Assembly: GCF_015558785.1 (NCBI RefSeq)
Contig: NZ_JADMOP010000002.1
Span: forward strand, 132,926 to 196,925
DNA from: Collinsella aerofaciens
GTDB lineage: Bacteria > Actinomycetota > Coriobacteriia > Coriobacteriales > Coriobacteriaceae
Length of the DNA stretch: 64,000 nucleotides
Direction of reading: 5' to 3'
In this document: piece after piece, positions 51,143 through 60,312 of the stretch
Numbering within the stretch: the stretch's first letter is position 1
Layout: each line of letters begins with the position of its first letter
Made by a program: the position numbers and the translations under genes
Notes under the pieces: generated by a model
The model's input: the letters and a program-made list of their open reading frames with translations, nothing else
What the model was told of the DNA's origin: nothing
Databases searched by the model: none

Positions 51143-52846
51143 TTAGCCCAGCAGGCTCAGGCCAACAGAGACAAACGCCAGGATAACGCCGACGATAGAC
51201 TCGCCACCGAGCAGGCCGCTGGCGACAACCAGGCCCTGCTCCTGGAAGGCGGCGTCCTTGGCGGCCTTCTCCTCGTCCGAAAGACCGGCCTCGGCGTCGC
51301 GGTGAGCGGCCCACTTGTCGTAGGCGAGCTTGACGCAGGAGCCCAAGAAGGCCGTGAGCGACATGTAGAACGGCAAGTACACGCCTAGACCGATCATCAT
51401 GGCCGGAATGCCGAGCCAGTACATGACGATGCCGGCGATAAAGCCGCCTGCGAACCACGGCACGCTCGGGATGCCCGAGACCATGGTGGCAACGACGCTT
51501 GCCTGTGCGGCAACGAAGCTCTTGTCGGGGCCGAAGGCGTCCGGACCATAGGCGGTGACGAGCGCGACCATGACGGCGGCAGCGACCAGGGCGCCCACGA
51601 TGCCGCCGATGGCCTGGCCGACCCACTGCGCGCGCGGGTTGGTGCCCAGCACGGCGCCGGCCTTAAAGTCGTTCATGACGTCGCCCGCAAGGCCGCATGC
51701 CACGGCCACGATGCCGGCGATAAAGAACAGCTTGACCTGCGCGAGCTGCGCGAAGGCCGCCACGATGAGCATGACGATGAGGCCAAAGATCTCCATGGGG
51801 TCGATACCCGTCTGGCCGCAGCTCTGAGCGCTCATGATGGTGGTGACAAAGGTGAACAGCGTGACGATGACGGCCGGGACGGGACCAAGGTCGAGCGCGA
51901 TGGCAACGATCACGGCGATGGCAGCGGTGCCCAAGCCGATGATGCCGGCGTCGAGCTTAAGGGAGCCCGAGATGAGCGACTGCTCGTCGGTGTCGGTGGA
52001 GCTGTCGGCGGCGAGGCCACGGACGATACCGGCGACCTGCGGCAGGATGTCCTTAAGGACGACGGCGACGCCAAAGCCCATCATAAGGCCCATACCGAGG
52101 GACTTGACGATACCCTGCGCGGTCACAACATCGAACAGGCCGGCAGCGGTGCCGCCGACGATGATGCCAAAGTTGCCCAGCAGCGCGCCGGCAAACCAGA
52201 AGGCGACGGGGGCGAAGCCCACCAAAAAGCCGATGGACAGCAACATGGGCGAGTTGTAGATGGCAAAGGTCACGCCGGGGATATTGAGCGAGCACAGCAT
52301 GCTAGGCACCACGCCCAGAGCGTCACGAAGCACACTGTAGATGCCTGCGATGGCCATGGAGCCAAAGAGCTGCTTGCCGGTCTTGCCGCCGGCCTCAGTG
52401 GCGCGCAGGGTCTGAGCTGCGGCGTTGCCGGTGGGGAACTCCAGCGCGGCGTCCACGATAAAGTGACGGTGGATGAGCGCTGTCGCCAGAAGGCCCAAGA
52501 TGGTGCCGGCGAGCGCCACGATAAACATGTCGAGCCAGCTGATCTGGTCGGCATAGCCCAGCATCCAAGCGCCCGGGATGGTAAACGCCAGGCCGCCGGC
52601 GACCATGGCGCCCGCGGACATGATGGTGTGGGTGACGTTGGCCTCGTTGAGGCTGGCGTTGCCCATGAGCTTCAGGAAGAACAGCGAAATGACGGCAGCG
52701 AAAATGATCGGCCAGGGGAGCGCACCCATTTTGAGGGCGGTATAGGCCGAGCTTGCCGTGATGATCACGCAGCCAAGGACGCCGATGACGACGCCGCGCA
52801 GCGTGAGTTGACCGCGCATCGAGGTGCGGTTCGAGGGATTGCTCAT
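51143..52846 (-). CDS. OPT-family oligopeptide transporter
   Basis: A 567-residue multi-pass transporter (about 14 hydrophobic segments) of the OPT family, which imports oligopeptides or metal-chelate compounds using the proton gradient. MRGQLTLRGVVIGVLGCVIITASSAYTALKMGALPWPI, EFPTGNAAAQTLRATEAGG and the NDFKAGAVLGTNPRAQ loop are typical of bacterial OPT proteins. ATG 52846 follows AAAGGAG; an upstream in-frame start at 52882 lacks a site. Transcribed alone, diverging from coaX. Confidence 0.9.
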   Translation of the reverse strand: MSNPSNRTSMRGQLTLRGVVIGVLGCVIITASSAYTALKMGALPWPIIFAAVISLFFLKLMGNASLNEANVTHTIMSAGAMVAGGLAFTIPGAWMLGYADQISWLDMFIVALAGTILGLLATALIHRHFIVDAALEFPTGNAAAQTLRATEAGGKTGKQLFGSMAIAGIYSVLRDALGVVPSMLCSLNIPGVTFAIYNSPMLLSIGFLVGFAPVAFWFAGALLGNFGIIVGGTAAGLFDVVTAQGIVKSLGMGLMMGFGVAVVLKDILPQVAGIVRGLAADSSTDTDEQSLISGSLKLDAGIIGLGTAAIAVIVAIALDLGPVPAVIVTLFTFVTTIMSAQSCGQTGIDPMEIFGLIVMLIVAAFAQLAQVKLFFIAGIVAVACGLAGDVMNDFKAGAVLGTNPRAQWVGQAIGGIVGALVAAAVMVALVTAYGPDAFGPDKSFVAAQASVVATMVSGIPSVPWFAGGFIAGIVMYWLGIPAMMIGLGVYLPFYMSLTAFLGSCVKLAYDKWAAHRDAEAGLSDEEKAAKDAAFQEQGLVVASGLLGGESIVGVILAFVSVGLSLLG

Positions 52847-52973
52847 ATAGAACTCCTTTGCGTATATCCGCTTCCCCCGCAAGCGCCGCTACGGATACGG
52901 CGCGGGAAGTCGGGTTACCAAGGGCCGCCGCGTGAGCTCGCGCACGACCGCGCATCAGTATAGCCGCAAGGTA

Positions 52974-53001
52974 GTCAATTTGGGACGGGGCTTTTTAGCT
53001 G
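52974..53001 (+). repeat. Left arm of a 28-29-bp inverted pair flanking coaX-comEB
   Basis: The 28 bases here are the exact reverse complement of 54547-54574; one further base outside also matches. The sequence contains TTTGGGACGGGGCTTTTTAG, with the GGGAC-G core of the REP-like hairpins. The arms are about 1.55 kb apart. Confidence 0.85.
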
Positions 53002-53048
53002 GTTTAGGTAGGCGATATACTGCTGGGCAGACGAAAGGAGCGCCGACG

Positions 53049-53900
53049 ATGCTTAATGGCTGCGCATACATATTGACGGGTGACGTGGGCAACACGTTCA
53101 TTCGCTTTGGTCTGTTTGCCGAGGATTCGGCCGCGGCACAGGAATGCCCGCTTGCGACGTGCGAGATCACGACGCCGTCGAGCATCACGGCCGACGAAGC
53201 GCGCATGCGACTTGTGCAGGTTATGGGCGCACTGGCAGCCGATGCAGGCATGCCGGGCGCGCTCGTTCCCGCAGCCGCAGTGCTGAGTTGCGTGGTGCCG
53301 GCGCTCGAGCGCCCATGGAAGGCAGCGCTTTCCCGCACTTGCACGGGGCGCGTGCTCACCGTGGGGCCGGGCCTCAAGACCGGTATGCCCGTGCATTACG
53401 ACGATCCGGCAGAGATCGGTCCCGACCGCATCGCCGACGCCGTGGCGGCCCGTGCCGTCTACGGCTCTCCGTGCATCGTGATCGACCTGGGCACTACGAC
53501 CAATATCGAGGTCATCGATGCGCACGGAACCTTTGTCGGCGGCGTCATCGCGCCGGGTCTGGCACTTGGCGCCCGCTCGCTTTCGGCCGCTGCGGCGCGC
53601 CTTCCGCAGGTCGAGCCCTCGGCACCCACGCATGTGATCGGTCGCAACACGCGCGAGGCCATGCGCTCGGGTGTGGTTTTGGGCGAGGTAGCCCGTATCG
53701 ACGGCATGCTCGACATGGTGCTTGCCGAGATGCGCTCGACCAAGGCGGCGGGCGAGGGCAGCGTGCCCATCGTCATCACCGGCGACGATGCCGAGGCGCT
53801 AGCGGCGTTGGTCGGCCACAGCCTGACGGTAGACGACGCACTGACGCTGCGGGGTCTCGCCGAGCTGTACCGCATCAACCAAAAGCCTCGTCACGCATAA
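53049..53900 (+). CDS. coaX: Type III pantothenate kinase
   Basis: Phosphorylates pantothenate, the first step to coenzyme A. The 283-residue protein has the ASKHA-fold motifs of CoaX: GDVGNTFIRFGLF near 10-22, VGPGLKTGMPVHYDDPAEIGPDRIADAVAA with the substrate Asp and Arg, and IDLGTTTNIEVID near 144. Type III enzymes are not inhibited by CoA. Start 53049 was chosen for the GAAAGGAG site 8 nt upstream; a frame from 52932 runs through the inverted repeat. Followed by comEB. Confidence 0.93.
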   Translation: MLNGCAYILTGDVGNTFIRFGLFAEDSAAAQECPLATCEITTPSSITADEARMRLVQVMGALAADAGMPGALVPAAAVLSCVVPALERPWKAALSRTCTGRVLTVGPGLKTGMPVHYDDPAEIGPDRIADAVAARAVYGSPCIVIDLGTTTNIEVIDAHGTFVGGVIAPGLALGARSLSAAAARLPQVEPSAPTHVIGRNTREAMRSGVVLGEVARIDGMLDMVLAEMRSTKAAGEGSVPIVITGDDAEALAALVGHSLTVDDALTLRGLAELYRINQKPRHA

Positions 53901-53986
53901 AGCCGAGGACGTCGGCGGGAGAGGAAACAGCCCACCTTTCACCTGCTACAATGGGTCAAACTAGTGCGATTTCGGAGGTGTCTGCC

Positions 53987-54511
53987 ATGTCGGACGATCT
54001 TCATCAAACCACGTCGGGCAAGCGCCGCGACGTTATTAGCTGGGACGAGTTCTTTATGAGCGTGGCCATCGCCGCGCAGCGCCGCAGCAAGGATCCCAAT
54101 ACGCAGGTGGGCGCGTGCATCGCTAGCACCAACCACCGTATCCTTTCGGTGGGCTACAACGGCACGCCCTCGGCACTCAATGACGACTTTTTCCCGTGGG
54201 GCACGAGCGATGACCCGCTGCAGGACAAGCATAACTACGTAGTCCATGCCGAGGCCAACGCCGTGCTCAACTACCGCGGCTCGCTCAAAGACCTTGAGGG
54301 TTCCACGGTCTACGTCACGCTGTTCCCGTGCCACGACTGCGCCAAGATCCTGGCGCAGGTGGGCGTGGGCGAGGTTGTCTACCTGGACAATAAGTACGCC
54401 GACACCGACGACGGCTGCATCAGTCGCCGCATTCTCGACTCCTGCGGCATCAGCTACCGCCAGGTTATCGTCGATGTCCACATCGGCACCGGGGAACAAA
54501 CTCAGCAGTAG
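53987..54511 (+). CDS. comEB: dCMP deaminase (ComE operon protein 2 type)
   Basis: Zinc deaminase converting dCMP to dUMP for thymidylate synthesis. In the 174 residues, zinc is bound by H87 (HAE, with catalytic E89) and C115/C118 (PCHDC). SWDEFFMSVAIAAQRRSKDP and NTQVGACI are family blocks, with further likely substrate residues in GYNGTP. GGAGG precedes ATG 53987. It lies 86 bp after coaX, and both lie inside the inverted pair 52974/54547. Confidence 0.92.
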   Translation: MSDDLHQTTSGKRRDVISWDEFFMSVAIAAQRRSKDPNTQVGACIASTNHRILSVGYNGTPSALNDDFFPWGTSDDPLQDKHNYVVHAEANAVLNYRGSLKDLEGSTVYVTLFPCHDCAKILAQVGVGEVVYLDNKYADTDDGCISRRILDSCGISYRQVIVDVHIGTGEQTQQ

Positions 54512-54546
54512 CGGCAGCGTGTGCTAGCGCCGGGCGTCGGCAAAAG

Positions 54547-54574
54547 CAGCTAAAAAGCCCCGTCCCAAATTGAC
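54547..54574 (-). repeat. Right arm of the 28-29-bp inverted pair
   Basis: Exact reverse complement of 52974-53001, lying between comEB and the NifU-like gene. Confidence 0.85.
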
Positions 54575-54686
54575 TGCTCGTGAAAGTCGTGTCCGCGCGC
54601 ATGGACGGCTCGTGAGCGGGTACATGGCTGTAGTAACATAGCTCTGTCCGCGGGCGCGCCCGCGTTATTGTGAGAAAGGAGCCCCT

Positions 54687-54965
54687 GTGGCTGTTAACGA
54701 AGAGCTGCTTAAGAAGGTTCTTGAGGAGATCCGCCCCAACCTGCAGGCTGACGGCGGCGATATGGAGTATGTGGGCGTCGACGACGAGGGCGTCGTCCAG
54801 CTTGAGCTTCAGGGTGCCTGCGCCGGCTGCCCTATGAGCGCACTGACCCTGTCCATGGGTATCGAGCGTATTCTCAAGGAGCACGTACCCGGCGTTACCC
54901 GTGTCGAGCAGGTCAATGCCTCCGGCGAGACCGAGGACCTGTACGACGAGTACGCGCCGTTCTAA
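54687..54965 (+). CDS. NifU C-terminal domain Fe-S scaffold/carrier
   Basis: A 92-residue protein made only of the NifU C-terminal (Nfu) domain. LKKVLEEIRPNLQADGGDMEYVGV and GACAGCPMSALTL carry the CxxC (C45, C48) that binds a [4Fe-4S] cluster between two monomers. It should deliver clusters to Fe-S enzymes such as the radical SAM proteins and activases of this genome. The start is GTG 54687 behind GAAAGGAG. Confidence 0.92.
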   Translation: MAVNEELLKKVLEEIRPNLQADGGDMEYVGVDDEGVVQLELQGACAGCPMSALTLSMGIERILKEHVPGVTRVEQVNASGETEDLYDEYAPF

Positions 54966-55074
54966 GATGCGAAAGCTGCGGACGGCGTACTCCGCATAGA
55001 CGTTACGCCCAAATATGCGGCTGCGAACGCAAGGCCCGCGGCCGCATTTGTATGTAGGGAGCAAGGGGACCGAT

Positions 55075-55896
55075 ATGCTCAACGACCTCTACCATATGCT
55101 TGATCCCGTCGCGATTTCGGCGGGGCCCATCACCATCTACTGGTACGGCTTGGCCTACGTGGTCGGCGCTCTGCTCACGGCGGTCGTCATGTATCGCACG
55201 CAGCGTCGCTGGGGTTTCGACATTACGGTCGACGACCTGACGAGCGTCGTGGTCGGTGTGGTCTTTGGCCTTATCATTGGCGCCCGCCTGTTCTACGTCA
55301 TCTTTTACGGTGATGGCTACTACTGGGCGCATCCGCTCGAGATCTTCGCCACCAACGAAGGCGGCATGAGTTTCCACGGCGGCCTGGTGGGCGGCATCAT
55401 CGGTGGCGTGCTCGTGTGCCGTATGTACAAGCTCGATGCCTGGACTATCGCCGACCTTGCCGTTATCGGTGCTCCGCTGGCCCTGTGCCTGGGGCGCTGC
55501 GCCAACTTTGTCAACGGCGAGCTGTGGGGCAAGCCGACCGATTTGCCCTGGGGCGTGATCTTCGGCGGCGCCGCGGGCGATATGCCGCGCCATCCCTCCC
55601 AGCTCTACGAGGCATTTCTTGAGGGCATCGTGCTCTTTTGCATTCTGCAGGTGCTCAGCCGCAAAAAGCCGCTACTGCCCCAAGGCACGTTTATGGGCGT
55701 GTTTGTGATGGGTTACGGCATCGTCCGCTTCCTCATTGAGTTTGTGCGCGTGCCCGATGCCCAGCTGGGCTATCTGCTTGGCGGCGTCATCACCATGGGC
55801 CAGCTGCTGAGCCTGCCGCTCGTAATCGCGGGCCTGGCGCTCATCATCTTTGCTCGTCGCCGCAACCGGCCCCAGCGCATCTACCTCGACGCCTAA
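55075..55896 (+). CDS. lgt: Prolipoprotein diacylglyceryl transferase
   Basis: Transfers diacylglycerol from phosphatidylglycerol to the lipobox cysteine of prolipoproteins in the membrane. The 273-residue protein shows ITIYWYGLAYVVG, MSFHGGLVGG (essential His), the Lgt signature GRCANFVNGELWGKPTD and HPSQLYEA, with about seven hydrophobic segments. ATG 55075 has AAGGGG about 5 nt upstream; a longer frame from 55015 is unlikely. The amino acid-binding lipoprotein at 33233 is a likely substrate. Confidence 0.95.
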   Translation: MLNDLYHMLDPVAISAGPITIYWYGLAYVVGALLTAVVMYRTQRRWGFDITVDDLTSVVVGVVFGLIIGARLFYVIFYGDGYYWAHPLEIFATNEGGMSFHGGLVGGIIGGVLVCRMYKLDAWTIADLAVIGAPLALCLGRCANFVNGELWGKPTDLPWGVIFGGAAGDMPRHPSQLYEAFLEGIVLFCILQVLSRKKPLLPQGTFMGVFVMGYGIVRFLIEFVRVPDAQLGYLLGGVITMGQLLSLPLVIAGLALIIFARRRNRPQRIYLDA

Positions 55897-55898
55897 CT

Positions 55899-55927
55899 AC
55901 CACAAAGGGGACAGGCACCTTTGTGGT
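55899..55927. repeat. REP-like hairpin, second type, copy 2
   Basis: Stem ACCACAAAGG/CCTTTGTGGT with loop GGACAGGCA, identical in core to the copy at 34471, 2 bp after the lgt stop. Confidence 0.85.
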
Positions 55928-55960
55928 GATTCGCTGGGCAACGATGACAGAACCGTAACG

Positions 55961-56004
55961 TTTCCCCAGATAAAACCTGCCAAAATAAACCTGTCCCTTT
56001 TTGG
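55961..56004 (-). repeat. REP-like GGGACAGG hairpin, copy F (reverse)
   Basis: Reverse copy with the full 10-bp stem; its end lies 28 bp before the start of the next gene, so it may sit in that gene's leader. Confidence 0.88.
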
Positions 56005-56031
56005 CAGGTTTCTAGAAAGGCTCTTTGGACT

Positions 56032-58215
56032 GTGAAGGATTCCGATCTCTCCACAACGGCTGCGCGCGACGCTGCCCGCATCGTCTGGTTTAAGCGCTAC
56101 CCCGCCAAGCAGACGCTCATCGCATTTTTGCTCGCGCTGTTGGCGACCACGGCGTTTTCCATCGATCCCGCCCCGGTGTCGAGCAACGCAGTCTTGGCGA
56201 TTGACCCCAAAGCCTCGGGCATGCTGTACGTGTGCTACGAGGTGCTCCTCTCGTTTGCCGGCCATACCGACGCGGTCATGTTGCTTGCACTTGCCTGCCT
56301 GCTCACCTTGCCGTTTCGCTACGTGTTCTTTGGCCGTGGCGACACCTGGCGTCCATCGATCATTCTGCCGTCGCTGTTCTTCGCCATCTGCATGGTGTTC
56401 GGCCGCAGCTACGATCTCACCGACTCGGCCGAGATTGTCCTTGGCGACAAAGCCCGCATCATCTGCGCCTGGATTGGCGGCGCGGGCTGGATGCTCTTGG
56501 CGGTCGTTGCCTTCTACCTTGCCTTTGAGTGTCTAGATTGGCTGAGCTCTCGGCGCATTCCGTTTTCCGAAGCGCACTTTGGCCGCGTATGGCGTGTGAC
56601 TCACGCCGCGCTCTCGGCCCATCCCTTTGCCGGGCCCTTCCTGGTGCTTATGATCGCCTGGGCGCCCACGCTCATCGCTTCGCTGCCCGGTCTTTTTATG
56701 GGAGATACGGGTGCGCAGATTCGCCAGTGGTTCAACTACCCCAACGGCACGAGTGACTACCTGCGTCTGCTCAATCCCAATGTGTTGCTCAACGGACATC
56801 ACCCCGTGGTGCACACGGCTATCATCGGTTCGTGCGTCCAGCTGGGGCTTTCACTGTTCAACAGCGCTAACGCGGGCCTCATCATCTATACCTGCGCTCA
56901 ATTTGTCATCACGGCCGCCTGCATGGCCTATTCCATTTCGTCGCTGCGCAAACTGGGCGTGAGCCTGCCGGTTCGCGGTGCGATCCTGCTGTTCTTTGCG
57001 TTTATGCCGATGTTCTCTAACTATGCGGCGTTGCTCACCAAAGACGTGCTCTTTGCCGACGCGTTTTTAGTGCTGTTGGTGCAGACCGTGAAGCTCGTGG
57101 CCTGCGGCCTGCCCCGTCGCGATGCCAATGTCGAGCGTGCGGGCGAACGGAGGCCCGTGCTCTTTGCGCGCCACGACTGGCTGCTGCTCGCTCTGGGCGC
57201 CATGGGTTCCACGTTTCTGCGCAACGGCGGCCTGGTGTTTCCCCTGGCGACATGCGTAATCGCGGCGGCGTTTTGCGCCTGGGATGTACATGTCGCTCGT
57301 CGTGCGGCTAAGCAGATGGGCACCACGGTCTCATGTGCCACGCCGCGCTTCCGCTGGGTCGGCGTGCTCGCAGTACTTGCGCTCTGCCTTGCCTCTAATA
57401 TGTACTTCACCAAGGTCTTTATGCCGGCGCACGATATCACGCCTGGTTCCAAGCGCGAAATCCTCTCAATTCCGTTCCAGCAGACGGCTCGTTTCGTCCA
57501 AAAGCACGACGGCCTCAACTCGGGCGTCAACCCCACGGTTAAGGAGGACGGCGCCATCGTGGAGGCTCCTTGCGACGGTTCGGTGACCGACGAAGAGCGT
57601 GCCGTGATCGATCGCGTACTCAAGTACGAGAACCTGGGCCGCCGCTACAACCCCGACAAGTCCGATGCCGTCAAGAACTGCTTTAACGAGTACGCCTCGC
57701 AGGAGGACATCAAGGCCTATTTTGAGGTGTGGGCCCAGATGTTCAAAAAGGATCCCGAGTGCTATATCTCGGCGCTCATCAATAACTACTACGGTTATTT
57801 TTATCCGAGCGCGCGCGATGCCTGGGTTTACAGCACGGCGCGTAGTGCCGAGATCATGGCGCGTCCCGACAACCTCAAGTACTTCGACTTCCATCCGGTT
57901 GACAGCAACGTGGTGCGCTGGTGTGACCATCTGATCAACCTATACCGTGTGGCGGTGCAGCGTGTTCCCTTTATCTCACTCACCATGAGCTCGGCCACCT
58001 ATGTGTGGATCATGATCGCCGTGGTGGTCTACCTGCTGCGTCGTCATTCATGGCGTGCGCTGGCGATCTGGGTGCCGCTGTTGGGCGTGCTCGCCGTGTG
58101 CCTGATTGGCCCGTGCAACGGCTCGACTTACATGCGCTACCTGTATCCGGTCATCGCCTGCATGCCCTTCGCCATCGGCGCCACCGTCACCCGCAGCGAC
58201 TTCCTCTGGTTCTAA
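56032..58215 (+). CDS. DUF6020-like multi-pass membrane protein
   Basis: A 727-residue membrane protein with about 12 hydrophobic segments, resembling the DUF6020/GT-C-like family. A conserved extracytoplasmic turn after the first half, LPGLFMGDTGAQIRQWFN, NGHHPVVHTAIIG and a long soluble segment (about 480-640) before two final hydrophobic segments are seen. GT-C proteins use acidic residues in the first outside loop, and MGDTGAQ may be such a site. A role in cell-surface glycosylation is a guess. Start GTG 56032 with AGAAAGG somewhat far upstream. Confidence 0.7.
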   Translation: MKDSDLSTTAARDAARIVWFKRYPAKQTLIAFLLALLATTAFSIDPAPVSSNAVLAIDPKASGMLYVCYEVLLSFAGHTDAVMLLALACLLTLPFRYVFFGRGDTWRPSIILPSLFFAICMVFGRSYDLTDSAEIVLGDKARIICAWIGGAGWMLLAVVAFYLAFECLDWLSSRRIPFSEAHFGRVWRVTHAALSAHPFAGPFLVLMIAWAPTLIASLPGLFMGDTGAQIRQWFNYPNGTSDYLRLLNPNVLLNGHHPVVHTAIIGSCVQLGLSLFNSANAGLIIYTCAQFVITAACMAYSISSLRKLGVSLPVRGAILLFFAFMPMFSNYAALLTKDVLFADAFLVLLVQTVKLVACGLPRRDANVERAGERRPVLFARHDWLLLALGAMGSTFLRNGGLVFPLATCVIAAAFCAWDVHVARRAAKQMGTTVSCATPRFRWVGVLAVLALCLASNMYFTKVFMPAHDITPGSKREILSIPFQQTARFVQKHDGLNSGVNPTVKEDGAIVEAPCDGSVTDEERAVIDRVLKYENLGRRYNPDKSDAVKNCFNEYASQEDIKAYFEVWAQMFKKDPECYISALINNYYGYFYPSARDAWVYSTARSAEIMARPDNLKYFDFHPVDSNVVRWCDHLINLYRVAVQRVPFISLTMSSATYVWIMIAVVVYLLRRHSWRALAIWVPLLGVLAVCLIGPCNGSTYMRYLYPVIACMPFAIGATVTRSDFLWF

Positions 58216-58379
58216 CTTGGTGCATTGAGGTCAGGTTTCTTTGCACCAAAGGGGCCATCATCACGACGCCTTCATTTTGGGGTTTATCTCGCAGGCCAGT
58301 AGGTATATCATAACGACGTTTGTTTATATTGCCCGAGCATCTGCGCTGGGCTTTAGGTCGAAACCGATAGGAGACACGT

Positions 58380-59186
58380 ATGTCCGGACACTCTAAGTGG
58401 GCCACAACCAAGCATCGTAAGGGCGCGCAGGACGCCAAGCGTTCCGCCCTCTTCTCCAAGCTCAGCCGCAACATCACCGTTGCTGCCCGTCTCGGCGGTG
58501 ACCCGCTGCCCGAGAACAACGCCAGCCTCGCCGCTGCCGTTGCCAAGGCCAAGGCTCAGTCCATGCCTAAGGACAAGATCAAGTCCGCTATCGATAAGGC
58601 TTTTGGCTCGGGCGCTGACGCCGCCGTCTACGAGAACATCGTGTACGAGGGCTACGGTCCCGCCGGTGTCGCCGTCTACGTCGACTGCCTGACCGACAAC
58701 CGCAACCGTACCGCCGCTGATGTCCGTTCCGCCTTCTCCCACGCTGGTGGCAACCTGGGCACCTCCGGCTCCGTCGCCTTCCAGTTTGAGCGCAAGGGCC
58801 AGATTGTCGTCGCCAAGGAGATCCTGGACGAGAACGCCAAGAAGGAGACCATGATCGCCAACGGTGCTGCCGGCGACGAGGATGAGTTTATGATGGCGAT
58901 CGCCGAGGCCGGTGGCGAGGACTACGAGGACGCCGGCGAGGAGTGGATCGTCTGGACTACTGCCAACGAGGTCATGGCTGTCTCCAAGGCGCTCGAGGAG
59001 CAGGGCGTCCAGGTCAAGGGCTCCGAGACCACCATGGTCCCGACCACCCCGACCGAGGTCTCCGGCGCCGACGCCAAGAAGGTTCAGCGCCTCATCGACC
59101 GTCTTGAGGAGCTCGACGACGTCCAGGATGTTTACAGCACCATGGACATGACCGACGAGGTCATCGCTGCCCTCGAGGAGGAGTAG
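58380..59186 (+). CDS. YebC/PmpR-family protein
   Basis: A 268-residue protein of the YebC family, long called a transcriptional regulator and more recently linked to translation of proline-rich proteins. The opening MSGHSKWATTKHRKGAQDAKR differs from the usual KWANIKHRK by Thr at the Ile position. Further signatures are NVYEGYGPAGVA-like (NIVYEGYGPAGVAVYVDCLTD) and FSHAGGNLGTSGSVAFQF. It is about 20 residues longer than typical, with the extra residues in an acidic stretch (IANGAAGDEDEFMMAIAEAG). GATAGGAG precedes ATG 58380. Confidence 0.92.
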   Translation: MSGHSKWATTKHRKGAQDAKRSALFSKLSRNITVAARLGGDPLPENNASLAAAVAKAKAQSMPKDKIKSAIDKAFGSGADAAVYENIVYEGYGPAGVAVYVDCLTDNRNRTAADVRSAFSHAGGNLGTSGSVAFQFERKGQIVVAKEILDENAKKETMIANGAAGDEDEFMMAIAEAGGEDYEDAGEEWIVWTTANEVMAVSKALEEQGVQVKGSETTMVPTTPTEVSGADAKKVQRLIDRLEELDDVQDVYSTMDMTDEVIAALEEE

Positions 59187-59255
59187 CGCCCGCACGGGTT
59201 AAGCCGTGCATATCTGGGCATAATGAAGCGAGCATGCAAGTCTCGTGGAATAGAT

Positions 59256-59300
59256 GAGCCGGATCCGCGTGCGTAGAGCACCGGACCCGGCTCTTTTATA
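59256..59300 (+). terminator. Terminator of the YebC gene
   Basis: A 12-bp stem GAGCCGGATCCG/CGGACCCGGCTC with one mismatch, then TTTTATA. Confidence 0.85.
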
Positions 59301-59352
59301 ATGATGCGAACCGTTTTGCATTTCGAGAGCCGAGATTTGAAGGGAGCGCCAC

Positions 59353-59898
59353 GTGCGCGTACTCAAACGAGCCCTAGCGATCGTGTATCTTGCCGCCGCC
59401 ATCGTGGCGCTGGGTACGCTTGTCTGCCAGTTTTGGGGGCCGTATACGTATCGCTTTATGCTGCTGATGCGCGACCCCATGCCGCGCATTGTCGTGACGG
59501 CATGCGGCGGAGTTGTGGCGATTGGCGTGCTGGTAAGCTTCTTCCGCCTGATGTTTGCTCGTCGCGAGCCGTCCTGCGTGCATCCGGCGGGGGAGCGCAA
59601 TATCGAGGTTACGCTCGCGGCGCTTTCTTCGTGCGCCAGGGCTGCTGCCGAGCGCGACGATCGCGTGATGATCGAGCATGTCGAGGCCCGCGTCCAAGGT
59701 TCCGACGATTCGCACGTCCGTTTTAAGGTCGAGGCTATCGCGCTTGACGATAAGGACGTGGCATCTCTGGCTACCGCGATGCAGCAGCGCATCGAGGAAG
59801 CTTGCGACACCATGCTCGGCACGCCGGGTACGACCACGCGCGTCCGTTTTTTGCCGTCCAAGACTACCGTCCAGACCGTGGAGGTTTCCGGTGAGTGA
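59353..59898 (+). CDS. AmaP-like alkaline shock membrane anchor
   Basis: A 181-residue protein with two N-terminal membrane segments (LAIVYLAAAIVALGTLVCQFWG; IVVTACGGVVAIGVLVSFF) and an Asp23-like soluble C-terminal half. This is the AmaP layout, which anchors Asp23 to the membrane. It is the first gene of a three-gene operon with a DUF2273 protein (8-bp overlap) and Asp23. The start is GTG 59353 after GGGAG. Confidence 0.85.
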   Translation: MRVLKRALAIVYLAAAIVALGTLVCQFWGPYTYRFMLLMRDPMPRIVVTACGGVVAIGVLVSFFRLMFARREPSCVHPAGERNIEVTLAALSSCARAAAERDDRVMIEHVEARVQGSDDSHVRFKVEAIALDDKDVASLATAMQQRIEEACDTMLGTPGTTTRVRFLPSKTTVQTVEVSGE

Positions 59899-60268
59899 TA
59901 CCAATCAAGATAAGACCGCTCGTACGCCGCGCCTGACGATTGACCAGAGCGCCACACCGGCGAGCGAACCTTTTGATTCCAAAGCAGAGGCAACCGAGTT
60001 ACAAGACGCGGCAGCCGTGGATTTTGACGAGGCTATGGGTCTCATCAAGGGTACGGGCGCTGCCATCTGGAGCTATGCTGTGCGTCATCCCAACACCACG
60101 CTCGGTGCCGTCGCTGGCTTTATCCTCGCCGTGTTGGTGCTCACACTCGGCCTGTGGGACACGCTCGTCATCGCATTCTTCGTGCTGATCGGCGCTGTGA
60201 TCGGCCAAATTCGCGACGGCGAAAACGGGATCGTCAACTTCTTCGGCCGTCTGTTTAGCGGCCGCTAA
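59891..60268 (+). CDS. DUF2273 small membrane protein
   Basis: A 125-residue protein. About 60 acidic, polar residues are followed by the DUF2273 core: AVRHPNTTLGAVAGFILAVLVLTLGLWDTLVIAFFVLIGAVIGQ and a short tail. Family members are usually about 60-70 residues, so the N-terminal extension is extra. The start is GTG 59891 inside the AmaP gene end. It is part of the Asp23 envelope-stress module. Confidence 0.85.
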   Translation: MSDTNQDKTARTPRLTIDQSATPASEPFDSKAEATELQDAAAVDFDEAMGLIKGTGAAIWSYAVRHPNTTLGAVAGFILAVLVLTLGLWDTLVIAFFVLIGAVIGQIRDGENGIVNFFGRLFSGR

Positions 60269-60312
60269 TATGTATTCGACTGTCGCATCTGCGGCAGGCA
60301 TAAGGAGGAACC

